In this document: one piece after another, positions 41,414-50,261 of the stretch | How the letters are laid out: every line of letters starts with the position of its first letter | Numbering within the stretch: position 1 is the stretch's first letter | Position numbers and translations under genes: made by a program | The notes under the pieces: generated by a model | Seen by the model: only the letters and a program-made list of their open reading frames with translations | Told to the model about the DNA's origin: nothing | Databases searched by the model: none | From: Pseudomonadota bacterium | GTDB lineage: Bacteria; Pseudomonadota; Alphaproteobacteria; Caulobacterales; Caulobacteraceae | Length of the DNA stretch: 59,024 nt | NCBI GenBank assembly: GCA_023428785.1 | Contig: JAEYWU010000014.1 | Span: 1-59,024 of the forward strand | Direction of reading: 5' to 3'

Positions 41414-42334
41414 TCAGTTGGCCGGCGCCAGGGTGACGAACAGCGTGTCTGCATAGACGCCGGCCCGGTTGCGCTCGACGCCGTCCACCTGGACTTCCAG
41501 CGGGATCATCCGCCCGACCAGGCCCGCTCTCTGCGCGCCCTGGGAAGATCCCGCCGCGAGATCGAGCGGCTGCCCGTCGAAGGTGGCCTGGTATTCGATC
41601 CGGTCGGCGGGGCCCGGTGCGGCTCCGGCACCCTCACGAAGCATCACGCCGCCGTTGAGACTTCTGGCGGTCACACGGTACGGGCCCGTGCTCCGGACCG
41701 AGACCATGAGACTGCGCGTCCGCATGGCGAAATCCATGAAATCGATCTCGCCCCGCACGGAGGCGCCGGCGATGTTGGCGCTGAGCACATTGGGCACGGC
41801 CACCGAAACGCTAACCACGCCTGCCGACTCGAAGGGCAGCCCTGCATCGGCTTCGCCGCACCAGTATCGCACCGTGAACTGCTCCCGATAGACGCCCGCT
41901 GACAGGTCGGCGCGCAGATCCGTCAAGCGCAGGGCGACCTGTCGCTGGACGGCGGCGTCATCTTCATCGAGCCTGGCCGTACCGGTGCGCAGAAGGATGT
42001 AGGCGTCGCTTCGGAACGCACCGATATCACGTGAGGAATCGCTGCTGGTCCATTCGACAACAGGGCCCTGCGTCGCTCCGACCCGCGCCAAGATGTTGGA
42101 ATCCTCATCCACGATCTGGTAGCGCACGACAACAGGCTCCGACCCCGCGCCCGTCCTTCTGAACGTCAGGACAAACGGCTGAACCACCTCGCCAGGCCCG
42201 GCGGCGTCAAGCGGATCGACGCGGACTTGCGGCACCACAACCGGATCGACAGCGACACATTGAGCGGCGGCGGCCCCAGCCGACGCCAGACCGGACACAG
42301 CTGCGACAATCGCGACAGGGATTTTCACGGCCAC
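41414..42334 (-). CDS. Putative tip subunit of the chaperone-usher pilus
   Basis: Secreted protein of 306 residues, longer than the pilins of this operon. The signal peptide ends near GAAAA|QC. Two domains can be seen: an N-terminal half with beta-rich sequence to about residue 165, ending RYWCGEADAG, and a C-terminal spore-coat-U-like half ending ERNRAGVYADTLFVTLAPAN, whose G-V-Y-x-D is the conserved last strand. The last gene after the usher in archaic systems such as Csu encodes the two-domain tip adhesin, and this gene has that place and size. It follows the usher gene by four bases. Confidence 0.75.
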   Translation of the reverse strand: MAVKIPVAIVAAVSGLASAGAAAAQCVAVDPVVVPQVRVDPLDAAGPGEVVQPFVLTFRRTGAGSEPVVVRYQIVDEDSNILARVGATQGPVVEWTSSDSSRDIGAFRSDAYILLRTGTARLDEDDAAVQRQVALRLTDLRADLSAGVYREQFTVRYWCGEADAGLPFESAGVVSVSVAVPNVLSANIAGASVRGEIDFMDFAMRTRSLMVSVRSTGPYRVTARSLNGGVMLREGAGAAPGPADRIEYQATFDGQPLDLAAGSSQGAQRAGLVGRMIPLEVQVDGVERNRAGVYADTLFVTLAPAN

Positions 42335-42338
42335 TCTC

Positions 42339-44945
42339 CTACTGAACCGGTTGAATGTCGCCGATGCGCGCGACCCCGTCAGGGGCGTCGGGGACGATCA
42401 GCTCATAGACAATCGGCGGCGATCCGATCATCTCGATGCGCCAGGTCCCCTGGCGCAGGCCACTGGCGCCGAAGACACCCTGCCGGTTGGTGAAGACCTC
42501 GACCCGACGGCCTTCGCCGCCCTGTTCGATGGCCTCACCCGCCAGGAAGGTGAGCGGCTCACCATCGCGGCCGATCATGCGGCCGATGACGGTCACGCCA
42601 TAGTCGGAGCCGATGTGAAGCAGGTAGCCTGCACGATACGGCGCCAGGATGCGAAGTGCGCCAGTTCCCACGTCAAAGCCCGGCGGGGCCTCTGCCGCGT
42701 CATAGATCACGGTGCGTGGCGAATAGGATGAGATCTGACCATACAGGGCCGGGCCGAAAGCGCCGGACCGCGCATCAAATCCATCCGTCGACGGCTCGAT
42801 CTCCACGACGATCGAACGATCGCCATTGTAGGGACGCGCGATCACAAACGAGTCAGAGATCGGCCGTCCCACGGCGAAGTGGCCACCGGCGAAAGCGATG
42901 CTGGTCGCAGCGCGCAGGTAGCTCCGCTGGTCGGTGATATCGCTGCTGACCTGAGAATAGGCGGTTGAATGCCCAATACCCAGGTCCGCTCGATTGGCGG
43001 CGTAGGCGGCCGAGCCGTTGAATCCGAGATCGTCGGCGCCGCCTTCAAAGGCACCCGAGGCGCTCCATGCCCCGACGCCACGACCGCCGGATGTCTGGTA
43101 TCCGAGGCGAGCGCGTTCGGCGAGGGAATCGTATTCCGCCCGCGCTGAACCGCTGGTTCCGAACCGGCGAACCAGCGAGACACGGAAGCTGGTCCCGTCG
43201 GCAAAGCCACCGTCGATCCAGTCCACGTCGAACACCACGTTTGTATTGGTCGTAAGCCGCCGGCCGTAGCTCACGCGAGCCGATTGTTCGTCCTCGAAGC
43301 CATCGCGGGCATCCGCGTAGCGAAGCTGGACGCCCGCGAAGGAGTTGTCTGCAAAGGCTCGCGAGTAGCCAAGAGTGACATTGTAGGAATAGGCGTTGTC
43401 CGGCGCGAACTGGGTCGGAGCCCCGAACCGGCGGCTGCGCGCTTCCAGCGCGGCGACAAACGACGCCCCGCCACCCTCGGCGCTCTGGATGAGACGCTCG
43501 TAGGAAATGTTGGCGGCCCAGCCACCGCCGACGCCATCCAGGTCGCTATAGCCGAAGTCGGCTCCCAGGGTTCCGACGGGCGAGCCCCACACGATCTCGG
43601 CGCCGTAGAGAGACCCGTTCTCATTGTACTGGAAGTTGCCACCCAGGGTGACATCGTCGGTCACGCCGCGACGATAGAAGCCGGACGCTGACAGGTCGTC
43701 GGAATAGTCGATCGAGTTGCCAAGGCGGCTGCTGTCGACGCCGATGTAGGCGCCGTATTCGGAAAGCCCGCGCCCCAGCTGGGTGCGGTCGATGAAGAGC
43801 GAGAATGAAATCACCTCGCGCTGGCCGGAGCTGTCGGAGATCACCAGTTCGACGTCGTTGGATCCCTGAATGAAGGGGAAGTCGCTGACATCATAGGTGC
43901 CCGGCTGCAGGCGAACGGTGCGTACGACGCGACCGTTGATGAAGGCCTCCACCGTCGCTTCGCGATCGAGCGTGAAGGTACGCCCGCCGCGCGGCGTGGT
44001 GTTTCGCTGGGGGTCCAGAAGCCCGTAGGATCGTTCGATCCCGATGCCGGCCACGTCGCCGACGCCCTGGAAGCCACGGCTCTGCGGAAGCAGGTCGCCC
44101 GCCGTCCAGCGATTGAGATTTTCGATGTCGTCGTAGACGAACCGGGTGCCCTCGCGAGAGAACTCCCCATCCGTCCAGCTCGCCTCGCTTTCCAGGACCA
44201 CGCGTCCGAAGCGCGCCGCACCGTCCATCAGGAAAAGAGGGTCGCCGAAACCGTCAGAGGTGAAGCCCTGGTGCACGTAGTCGACCGCGCCGCGAATGTT
44301 CACATAGGCCGAAAAGCTCTCGGGCGCGACAAAGTCGCCGTAGACGGCTCGGTCCAGTTCGGCCAGGCCGATGGACTGGCGCGCACGCGCGGACACGGGA
44401 ACCTCGATGTCGACTTCCAGGGTCCGCGGGTTGAACCGGATCGGCGCCCCTGCCGCCGCGAACTGTTCGGGCGAAGCGAAGGCGCCGGGCTGCGCCAGGG
44501 CCTGGAGCGGTCCGATCGCGGTCGGGTCCAGACTCTGGGCCAGGAGTTCAAAGACCTGGTCAGCCGCCACCTGGATGGAATCATCCGGGGCGATCCGAAC
44601 CTCGACATCGCCCAGATAGGTGTCGCCATCCTTCAGCGGCGCGACGATGGTCAGCACCTGGCCCGAGGTGTTCAGCCGCGCCGTCTGTTGGGCGCCCAGG
44701 GCCGCAGCCGGGATGTAACGCAGCCCGTCCGCGCCGGGCACCGGCGCCAGGATGCTCGCGGTTTCGTTCGATCGGTCCTCCGACGAGCGGCCCTCACGCG
44801 ACTTGGCGCCAGAATCCAGGTTCGAGATGTCCAGTGTCTCGGCCGCCGCCTCAAGCGCACCGGCCCAGATCGGCGCGGCGAGCGTCAGCACGGAAAGCCG
44901 CGCTACGCCTCCCCCGAGCCAGCGATGGAACGCCCCCCGACGCAT
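42339..44945 (-). CDS. Fimbrial outer-membrane usher
   Basis: Usher of 868 residues that secretes and assembles the pilus across the outer membrane. After a signal peptide (cleavage in the GALEAAAE region) comes a periplasmic N-domain, then the barrel with the usher motifs DIENLNRWTAGDLLPQSRGF, SYGLLDPQRNTTPRGGRTF and VRTVRLQPGTYDVSDFPFI. The C-terminal plug/CTD part includes FLAGEAIEQGG and NRQGVFGASGLRQGTW. Sequence style and SCPU-type partners place it in the archaic (sigma) class. It follows the chaperone gene by three bases. Confidence 0.93.
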   Translation of the reverse strand: MRRGAFHRWLGGGVARLSVLTLAAPIWAGALEAAAETLDISNLDSGAKSREGRSSEDRSNETASILAPVPGADGLRYIPAAALGAQQTARLNTSGQVLTIVAPLKDGDTYLGDVEVRIAPDDSIQVAADQVFELLAQSLDPTAIGPLQALAQPGAFASPEQFAAAGAPIRFNPRTLEVDIEVPVSARARQSIGLAELDRAVYGDFVAPESFSAYVNIRGAVDYVHQGFTSDGFGDPLFLMDGAARFGRVVLESEASWTDGEFSREGTRFVYDDIENLNRWTAGDLLPQSRGFQGVGDVAGIGIERSYGLLDPQRNTTPRGGRTFTLDREATVEAFINGRVVRTVRLQPGTYDVSDFPFIQGSNDVELVISDSSGQREVISFSLFIDRTQLGRGLSEYGAYIGVDSSRLGNSIDYSDDLSASGFYRRGVTDDVTLGGNFQYNENGSLYGAEIVWGSPVGTLGADFGYSDLDGVGGGWAANISYERLIQSAEGGGASFVAALEARSRRFGAPTQFAPDNAYSYNVTLGYSRAFADNSFAGVQLRYADARDGFEDEQSARVSYGRRLTTNTNVVFDVDWIDGGFADGTSFRVSLVRRFGTSGSARAEYDSLAERARLGYQTSGGRGVGAWSASGAFEGGADDLGFNGSAAYAANRADLGIGHSTAYSQVSSDITDQRSYLRAATSIAFAGGHFAVGRPISDSFVIARPYNGDRSIVVEIEPSTDGFDARSGAFGPALYGQISSYSPRTVIYDAAEAPPGFDVGTGALRILAPYRAGYLLHIGSDYGVTVIGRMIGRDGEPLTFLAGEAIEQGGEGRRVEVFTNRQGVFGASGLRQGTWRIEMIGSPPIVYELIVPDAPDGVARIGDIQPVQ

Positions 44946-44948
44946 CGA

Positions 44949-45710
44949 TCATCGCCCGCGCTGAGACAGCGAGACCTCGACCGAGCCCTCGCTGGATTCG
45001 AGCTGGATCGGCGAGACGAACCGACGCGACATTTGCGGTCCGACAAGGCCAAATCCGATCAGCTGCTGGATGTCGTTCGGCGCCAGGGTCCGGCGCATCA
45101 GCTCGCGACCCGACGGATCCAGGTGACGGATCGTCAGTTCGCTGCGGCTGAGGTAGCCGTAGTTCAGGCCAGCGTTCTCCACGGTAAAGGCCGCGACCGG
45201 CCTGCCCTCGCCGTCCGTCGCGATCTCGCCGGATGAAACGGATAGCTGAGCCTGTCCGCCCGTGGCGGACGCGACGTTCACCATCACCTGGAAATTGTAC
45301 AGGATCTGGATCGCCGACTGGCCTTCGGGGAGCTCGATCGGCAGCTGCGAAACCTCGGCGTAGTAGTGGCGGCTCCGCTCGGATCCTGGATCACCGACAT
45401 ACTGCAAACGGAAGACCTGGGTCTCACCCGGTGCGATGATCGCCTGCGGCGGAAAGACCAGAATGTCGTCGCTGACGCGGTCCGACGCCCTGACCGAATT
45501 CAGGTCGAAGTCGGTTTCGACGATACGCACCTCGACCGGCAGGGGGTTGGGGCCGTCGTTTTCCACGCGAACCGGGGCGCTCATGCCCCGGCCGGTCATC
45601 GTGAGATCCACGGCTACCGGCTGCACTGTCATGGCCCAAACGATCCCTGCAACCGCAAGGGCTGCCGCCGCCGTTAGACCCGAAGCAAGGGCCCGCACCG
45701 AAGAACGCAT
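44949..45710 (-). CDS. Periplasmic pilus chaperone (PapD-like)
   Basis: Chaperone of 253 residues with a signal peptide (MRSSVRALASGLTAAAALAV) and two Ig-like domains. Conserved elements are VENDGPNPLPVEVRI, ILVFPPQAIIAPGETQVFRL, the donor-strand region in domain 1, and the domain 2 strand LTIRHLDPSGREL. It holds pilin subunits by donor-strand complementation and hands them to the usher encoded next. A 137-base gap with a hairpin separates it from the last pilin gene, unlike the tight spacing of the genes after it. Confidence 0.92.
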   Translation of the reverse strand: MRSSVRALASGLTAAAALAVAGIVWAMTVQPVAVDLTMTGRGMSAPVRVENDGPNPLPVEVRIVETDFDLNSVRASDRVSDDILVFPPQAIIAPGETQVFRLQYVGDPGSERSRHYYAEVSQLPIELPEGQSAIQILYNFQVMVNVASATGGQAQLSVSSGEIATDGEGRPVAAFTVENAGLNYGYLSRSELTIRHLDPSGRELMRRTLAPNDIQQLIGFGLVGPQMSRRFVSPIQLESSEGSVEVSLSQRGR

Positions 45711-45819
45711 CGTCTAGACTCCTGTCGCCCCCATGGGGCGCTCCTGAAACGAGCGAGGGGGACCCGTCGGCCCCCGTCGCATTCGCGGCCTGGACGCCGC
45801 CGCGAGCTACTTTTCGAGA

Positions 45820-45836
45820 TCCCGGCGTCCCCGGGA
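45820..45836 (-). other. Hairpin between pilin genes and chaperone gene
   Basis: TCCCGG-CGTCC-CCGGGA, a perfect six-base-pair stem, lies just downstream of the last pilin stop codon (45848) in the 137-base gap before the chaperone. Further short GC-rich repeats fill the gap. There is no T-run, so it is probably an mRNA-processing or partial-termination structure that lowers chaperone-usher expression relative to pilins. Confidence 0.4.
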
Positions 45837-45847
45837 GACGGCGGCGA

Positions 45848-46474
45848 CTAGGGAGCCACCGCCAGGGTGACGGTCACGACGTCGCTGTAGGCGCCGGCGA
45901 TGAGAGGCTGAGCCACCGTCGGACGCTCAAGGCCGAGACGGAGGTCGAAGCCGCGCGCGCCAGGCGGAGCCCAGGTGCTGGAAACCGTGAAGGTCCGCGT
46001 GACCGAGGCGCCGGGCGTCGCCGGGCGGAAATTCTGGATCTGGGACGAGGACGGACCATAGGCGCCGCCGGAACCGTTGCTCCAGTAGGCGGCGTATTTC
46101 ATGGGCCGCCGATTGGCGAAGCCCTCCGGCGGAGCCGATCCGTCAGCAACCGCAGACAGACCGCCGCGCGCGCTGCTCACCGTGATGGTGTGCGACGTAT
46201 TGCACGAACCGTCCGCGCGAAGGCGCAGGGCGTATTCAGAACCCTGGACCGCCACGCCGCTGCTGGAGGCGAAGGCCGAGGCCGGAATGTTCCACGCCGA
46301 GCCGGAGAAGTCGCCGAGCGAGGCTCCGCCGCCCACCGAGATGGCCGTCCAGCCGCCGGTGAAGGCGCACATCGGCTCGGCGGCGCCGGAGACTTCGATC
46401 TGCTCCTGGGCCGAGGCGGCGCCCGCGACAAAGAGCAGGCCGAGGCCGGCCGCGATGCTGGTCGCAAGTTTCAT
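45848..46474 (-). CDS. Spore coat U-domain pilin (eighth in the array)
   Basis: Secreted pilin-type protein of 208 residues. ATG 46474, after AGGGGA, gives a standard signal peptide (MKLATSIAAGLGLLFVAGAA, SAQ cleavage); the frame runs open upstream across the previous gene. Cysteines are in AEPMCAFTGG and DGSCNTSHTITVSS, and the last strand is LIAGAYSDVVTVTLAVAP, all features of the SCPU domain. It groups with the seventh and sixth copies by the C-N-x-S-H-T motif. It is probably a minor or adaptor subunit near the tip, given its place just before the chaperone gene. Confidence 0.85.
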   Translation of the reverse strand: MKLATSIAAGLGLLFVAGAASAQEQIEVSGAAEPMCAFTGGWTAISVGGGASLGDFSGSAWNIPASAFASSSGVAVQGSEYALRLRADGSCNTSHTITVSSARGGLSAVADGSAPPEGFANRRPMKYAAYWSNGSGGAYGPSSSQIQNFRPATPGASVTRTFTVSSTWAPPGARGFDLRLGLERPTVAQPLIAGAYSDVVTVTLAVAP

Positions 46475-46548
46475 GAGGGTCCCCTTGCCGGTCTGGCCGG
46501 CGATGATGTCGATAGCTTGCATGGGATGGGTCATCGTCAGGTCCCGCC

Positions 46549-47115
46549 TCAGGCGGCGGCTCCCAATTCGAGAATGAGTTGATCGGCATAGGCGCCGGCC
46601 GTGAGGGGATCGCCCCCCGCAGGAATCTGGATGGTGATGACGACCTGGCCTGAGCCAGCGTCGCCGTAGGTCACGGTCAGGCCCCCGCCGTCGCTCGACA
46701 CGGTCTGACTCTGGCCAGACCAGGCGACGGTGACCGAATAGGGGAGCGCGTTTCTGAAAGGGCCGCCCGGCCCGCCGTCCGCGTTCACCAGGGCCCCATT
46801 CTGGCTTGAGAGGCTCAGGGTGTGTGACTGATTGCAGACAGCCGGGAGCGTCAGCGTGACTTCTGCGCCAATGGGCTCGCCGTTTTCGTCCACCAGCTGG
46901 TTGATCGCGATGTCGGCCGTTCCGGGCGCAAGATTGCTGACCGTCGCATTGCCGACGAAGGTCGCCTGGGCCGCCGCGATCAGACAGCCAGCAGCGACCG
47001 TCCCCTGGAACGTCATCTGCTCCGTGTCGAAGTCCGGGCCGCTCTGCGCGAGGGCCTGGCCGGCGGACGACAGCAGGGCCAGTGCGGCGGCGAGCGGAAG
47101 AAGGCGCACCATCAC
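46549..47115 (-). CDS. Spore coat U-domain pilin (seventh in the array)
   Basis: Secreted protein of 188 residues. The signal peptide is MVRLLPLAAALALLSSAGQA with LAQ cleavage. TVAAGCLIAAAQATFVGNAT and LPAVCNQSHTLSLSSQNGAL carry the two cysteines, and DPLTAGAYADQLILELGAAA the last strand. It overlaps the preceding pilin gene by four bases. The motif around the second Cys (C-N-Q-S-H-T-L-S-L-S-S) is shared with the eighth copy, so the two probably arose by duplication. Confidence 0.85.
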   Translation of the reverse strand: MMVRLLPLAAALALLSSAGQALAQSGPDFDTEQMTFQGTVAAGCLIAAAQATFVGNATVSNLAPGTADIAINQLVDENGEPIGAEVTLTLPAVCNQSHTLSLSSQNGALVNADGGPGGPFRNALPYSVTVAWSGQSQTVSSDGGGLTVTYGDAGSGQVVITIQIPAGGDPLTAGAYADQLILELGAAA

Positions 47116-47699
47116 TGGGCCTCCATCGTAATACGCAGGACGTCGGAATAGTCACCGGCGACCAAGGGAGCCCCGAAGCCGGCATTGGTTTCCCCGGCCT
47201 GGATTTCGAAGCCGATCAGCATTTCGCCGAGGGCCGGACGTCCGACTAGAACCTCCATGCGGCGAACCTGGCGTGTGGAGCCCTGGGCGTCGTATCCGTT
47301 CGTCTGGTCGGCCCAGGAGAGCTCGGCGCGATAGGGAACCGCATCCGCGAACCCCGTCGGCGTGGACGAACCTCCGATACGCCAGAGCCCGTCCCCATCG
47401 CTGGCCAGCTCGACCCGATGCAGGCTCGTGCACATGGCGGTGAGGGACACCGTGATGCGCGCCGCGCGGGTGGTCAGCGTCGCCGGATCCGCCAGCTGGG
47501 TGATCGCGAAGACCGAGCCTGACGGGTTCTCGAAGTTGTCCAGCGGGCCATCGCCTTGCTCGGGCGCCTCCAGCACGCACATCTGCTCGGCCTGGCCGGA
47601 CACGGTAAGCGTCTGCTGCTGCGCCACGGCGGGCGCAGGCAGGGCAGCGATCGCCAGGGAGGCGGCGCCGATACCGGTCATGGCCAGGGAAACGCGCAT
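47112..47699 (-). CDS. Spore coat U-domain pilin (sixth in the array)
   Basis: Secreted protein of 195 residues. After the signal peptide (cleavage near APAVAQ|Q) the first Cys is in AEQMCVLEAPEQGDGP and the second in LTAMCTSLHRVELASDGDGL. The C-terminus PLVAGDYSDVLRITMEAQ is the donor-strand-accepting last strand of the SCPU fold. DGDGLWRIGGSSTPTGFADA and VPYRAELSWADQ match the eighth copy in spacing. It follows the fifth copy by two bases and overlaps the seventh. Confidence 0.84.
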   Translation of the reverse strand: MRVSLAMTGIGAASLAIAALPAPAVAQQQTLTVSGQAEQMCVLEAPEQGDGPLDNFENPSGSVFAITQLADPATLTTRAARITVSLTAMCTSLHRVELASDGDGLWRIGGSSTPTGFADAVPYRAELSWADQTNGYDAQGSTRQVRRMEVLVGRPALGEMLIGFEIQAGETNAGFGAPLVAGDYSDVLRITMEAQ

Positions 47700-47701
47700 G
47701 C

Positions 47702-48262
47702 TTACTGAACCGCCACTCCGATGATGATCGCGCCGGAATAGGTCCCGGCCTCGATCACTGCGGTGGCGTTGGCGGCGGTCCCCGCCGCGTTCAGCGCCTC
47801 CAGACGCGAAATGCTCAGCTGCAGGGCCGGCGCCGCATGCGCCGCCGAAGCGGTCGTGCTCTTGGCGGAATCGCCGACCAGCGGGCGATCCACGAGCGTG
47901 GCCGGCCAGCCGGTCAGGGTGGCGTCATAGGTGATCAGGCGCGAGAAGCCGGCGGGCGTCGAATAGCCAGGCGCGATTTCGAGGCCCAGGGGCGTGGCGT
48001 CCAGCGACAGGATGCTGGGCGTGTTGCAGTAGGCCACGTCGATCGTGGTGACCGCGGACGGCGACGCGCCGGCCAGAGAGGCCGCGATGCGGCCGTCCGC
48101 GCCGGTGAGGTCGCCCAGGTCAAGTTCCGAAACGGCCGGGCTTCCCAGGACGCAGGACTGGGTGACCGTCGCATCCAGCGCGATGTCGGCCGACTGGGCC
48201 AGGGCCAGGCCCGGCGCGGCGAAGGCCGCGGTCGCAACGAGGGGAAGGAGGAGATGTCTCAT
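47702..48262 (-). CDS. Spore coat U-domain pilin (fifth in the array)
   Basis: Secreted protein of 186 residues. ATG 48262 gives the signal peptide MRHLLLPLVATAAFAAPGLA (LAQ cleavage); a longer frame to 48319 would lack one. Cysteines are in TVTQSCVLGSPAVSELDLGD and DVAYCNTPSILSLDA. The C-terminal strand is EAGTYSGAIIIGVAVQ. LDLGDLTGADGRIAASLAG resembles the first and second copies (D-L-G-x-L/I-x-x-x-x-G). Confidence 0.84.
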   Translation of the reverse strand: MRHLLLPLVATAAFAAPGLALAQSADIALDATVTQSCVLGSPAVSELDLGDLTGADGRIAASLAGASPSAVTTIDVAYCNTPSILSLDATPLGLEIAPGYSTPAGFSRLITYDATLTGWPATLVDRPLVGDSAKSTTASAAHAAPALQLSISRLEALNAAGTAANATAVIEAGTYSGAIIIGVAVQ

Positions 48263-48278
48263 GGTTCTCGGCTCCGTC

Positions 48279-48809
48279 TCACGCCTGCGGCGCGATGGTG
48301 AGGGTGACGGCCGCCTCATAGGTTGCGGCGACAGGGCGCTTGTTGTTCTCGGTGACCGGATCCGAGACTGTGACCGTCAGGGCGCCGACATTGGCTTCGC
48401 TGGTGGTCAGCTGGGCGGGCGTTCCCGTCGCGCTGAGGACCTGCAGGTTGACGTCGTCCCAGGCCAGCGCGACCGCATAGTCGACCCGATCCGTGAAGGA
48501 GGCGGTGTCGCTGACCGTCACCGGAGCCGAGGGACGCAGCGGCGCCGCCGAAAGCGTGATGTTGGCGGGCGCGTTACAGTAGTAGCCGGTCAGGCTGTAG
48601 GACGTCGTGCCGGAGAAGCTGGGCGAGAGCTGGCCGGTGGGCCCCACCAGCGAATCCAGCGCCATCGACGACGGCGACCCAGGCGACATCGACGCGCAGA
48701 ACGGCGCAACCGTCGTATTGACGCTGGCGCTGGCGGCGCTTTGGGCCGAAGCCGCCCCGGCCGTCGCGCAAAGCGCCGCCGTGGCGAGACAGAGCAGTTG
48801 GGTTCTCAC
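48279..48809 (-). CDS. Spore coat U-domain pilin (fourth in the array)
   Basis: Secreted protein of 176 residues. GTG 48809 after AGGAGAAGG gives a proper signal peptide (RTQLLCLATAALCATAGA, SAQ cleavage), so this start is preferred to the open frame that reaches 48998. Cysteines are in TTVAPFCASMSPGSPSSM and LTGYYCNAPANITLS. The end, RPVAATYEAAVTLTIAPQA, is the last SCPU strand. Only 16 bases separate it from the fifth copy. Confidence 0.83.
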   Translation of the reverse strand: MRTQLLCLATAALCATAGAASAQSAASASVNTTVAPFCASMSPGSPSSMALDSLVGPTGQLSPSFSGTTSYSLTGYYCNAPANITLSAAPLRPSAPVTVSDTASFTDRVDYAVALAWDDVNLQVLSATGTPAQLTTSEANVGALTVTVSDPVTENNKRPVAATYEAAVTLTIAPQA

Positions 48810-48862
48810 GACCTTCTCCTGGAAGTTCCCGATGGTCGGGGTGTGACGGGGGCGCCGGTCGG

Positions 48863-49480
48863 TCACGCGCGGACCTCCAGCTCGATGATGATGACGTCGC
48901 TGTAGGACCCGAGCCTGGGCGCGTCGGCCTCGGGCTCGTCCCATCGCATCTGGATGGAGCCGGACTGTTCGATGGCGGTGGCGTCGCCGGACGACCATCC
49001 GCCGCCCACGGCGCGGGAGGCGTAAGCGCAGGACCCCGCGCCCTCGTCGCCCAGCGAGGCGGATTCACACCAGCCCAGGTTCTGGCGACCGGCGTCGGTG
49101 CCGACCTCGACATGGATTTCATAGGGCGTCCGGGCCGCGGCGCCGGGCGCGGGCTCCGCGCTGACAAAGGCGCCGTGCCGCGAGCGGACCCGCATCACGA
49201 AAGGCGTATTGCAATCGATCGCAAAGGCGGATTGCACGCGGCCAGAACGGCCGAAATTGAGATGGCTGCCCAGGGCGGGCGGGGCCGTCAGGTCGCAGCG
49301 GGCGGCCACCTGACCGCGCAGTTCGATCTGCAGTTCCGTCGGGGCGCCGAGCGGCGCGTCCATCGACGAATAGCCGGCGCCCAGGGCCGCGACGGGCTCG
49401 GAGGCGGCCGCGGTTCCCGCACATCCAAGCAGGATCGCGCCCGAAAGGCCTCCGATCAGCTTGTTGAGGGAATGCGTCAT
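48863..49480 (-). CDS. Spore coat U-like pilin with extra cysteine pair (third in the array)
   Basis: Secreted protein of 205 residues, the most divergent member of the set. The signal peptide (MTHSLNKLIGGLSGAILLGC, ending AAAS) contains an L-G-C that could be read as a lipobox but is too far from the usual consensus to be sure. The SCPU cysteine pair is in VAARCDLTAPPALGSHLNFG and FAIDCNTPFVMRVRS. A second pair (LGWCESASLG and GAGSCAYASRA) is absent from the other copies and probably forms an added disulfide loop. The last strand is RLGSYSDVIIIELEVRA. It could be a special subunit, for example a stalk terminator. Confidence 0.8.
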   Translation of the reverse strand: MTHSLNKLIGGLSGAILLGCAGTAAASEPVAALGAGYSSMDAPLGAPTELQIELRGQVAARCDLTAPPALGSHLNFGRSGRVQSAFAIDCNTPFVMRVRSRHGAFVSAEPAPGAAARTPYEIHVEVGTDAGRQNLGWCESASLGDEGAGSCAYASRAVGGGWSSGDATAIEQSGSIQMRWDEPEADAPRLGSYSDVIIIELEVRA

Positions 49481-49519
49481 TGTGCGAGCTGCGTTTCGTT
49501 TTTAAAGGGAAGAAGTGAT

Positions 49520-49542
49520 CGGGGGCGGCCCGGCCGCCCCCG
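49520..49542 (-). terminator. Strong hairpin after the first two pilin genes
   Basis: CGGGGGCGGC paired with GCCGCCCCCG (49520-49529 with 49533-49542), a perfect ten-base-pair GC stem with a three-base loop, stands directly downstream of the second pilin gene on the minus strand. There is no T-tract right after it. It probably stops a fraction of transcripts or protects the upstream mRNA, making the first two pilins the most abundant. Confidence 0.55.
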
Positions 49543-49553
49543 ACCCGGGACAC

Positions 49554-50150
49554 TTACGACGCCGTAGCGGTCATCGTGATGGTGGCCGAGTAGGCGCCGG
49601 CCACCGGACGGTAGGTGCCGCCCGAGGTACGAGCTTCCGGCAAGATCGTAATGGAATCCATGCCACCGAAACGGCCGGTGCCGGTTTCGAAAGCTTGACC
49701 CGAGTTGCCCGTGATGACCGCCGGGGCACCGCCGCCCTGGGCGGTGATCACGAAGTCTTGCGACCGGCCGGTGTAGACGGCCGCATCGGTTTGCACCGAG
49801 ACATCGAAGCTGTTGACGAACGAACCCGTGTCGGTCGTGCTGTTAGAGGTCGACATCGGGCTCACCGAAATCGTCACCGACGCATTGCTGTTGCACCACA
49901 TGTTGCCGAAGCTGATGTTCGTCAGGGTGATCGGCGACAGGAATTGGCCGTTAGAGTCAGCCAGATTGCCAACGTCGATCGGACCAGAGGCCAAAGTCCA
50001 GCCGGCGGCGACGCCACCGCCCGAGATGTGGTTGCCGACGCCGCAGGCCGGGGCGACGGTGCTGTTCAGGGTGACCGTGTTGGTCGACTGGGCGAAGGCC
50101 GGAGCCGACACCAGGGTCATGGCCGAAGCGGCCAGAAGCAGAGCACGCAT
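49554..50150 (-). CDS. Spore coat U-domain pilin (second in the array)
   Basis: Secreted protein of 198 residues. The signal peptide is MRALLLAASAMTLVSAPAFA (FAQ cleavage). NSTVAPACGVGNHISGGG and FGNMWCNSNASVTISVSP hold the two cysteines; the C-terminal strand is RPVAGAYSATITMTATAS. It is clearly a close paralogue of the first copy: N-x-x-V-x-P-A-C-G, D-x-G-x-L/I, F-G-N-x-W-C-N and FETGTG are common to both. Being promoter-proximal and followed by a strong hairpin, it is a candidate main shaft pilin. Confidence 0.86.
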   Translation of the reverse strand: MRALLLAASAMTLVSAPAFAQSTNTVTLNSTVAPACGVGNHISGGGVAAGWTLASGPIDVGNLADSNGQFLSPITLTNISFGNMWCNSNASVTISVSPMSTSNSTTDTGSFVNSFDVSVQTDAAVYTGRSQDFVITAQGGGAPAVITGNSGQAFETGTGRFGGMDSITILPEARTSGGTYRPVAGAYSATITMTATAS

Positions 50151-50261
50151 TGTAGTCTCCAGTTGAAAGGTGGGCCCGACGGGTCCCCCGTGGACGACCG
50201 GTCGGGCCGGTCAGAAAATCGGGACGCCAAACTTCCGGCGGCCCGAACTTGAAGCCTGGCG

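Noticed and set aside
45848..47185. Reading the eighth pilin as a 445-residue protein
   Set aside because: The upstream part overlaps the seventh pilin in another frame and is Arg/Gly-rich shadow; ATG 46474 gives a perfect signal peptide and ribosome site.
50196..50212. GACCGG/CCGGTC hairpin between the first two pilin genes as a terminator
   Set aside because: The only T-rich stretch lies upstream of it in the transcribed direction and the stem is short; no support for termination.
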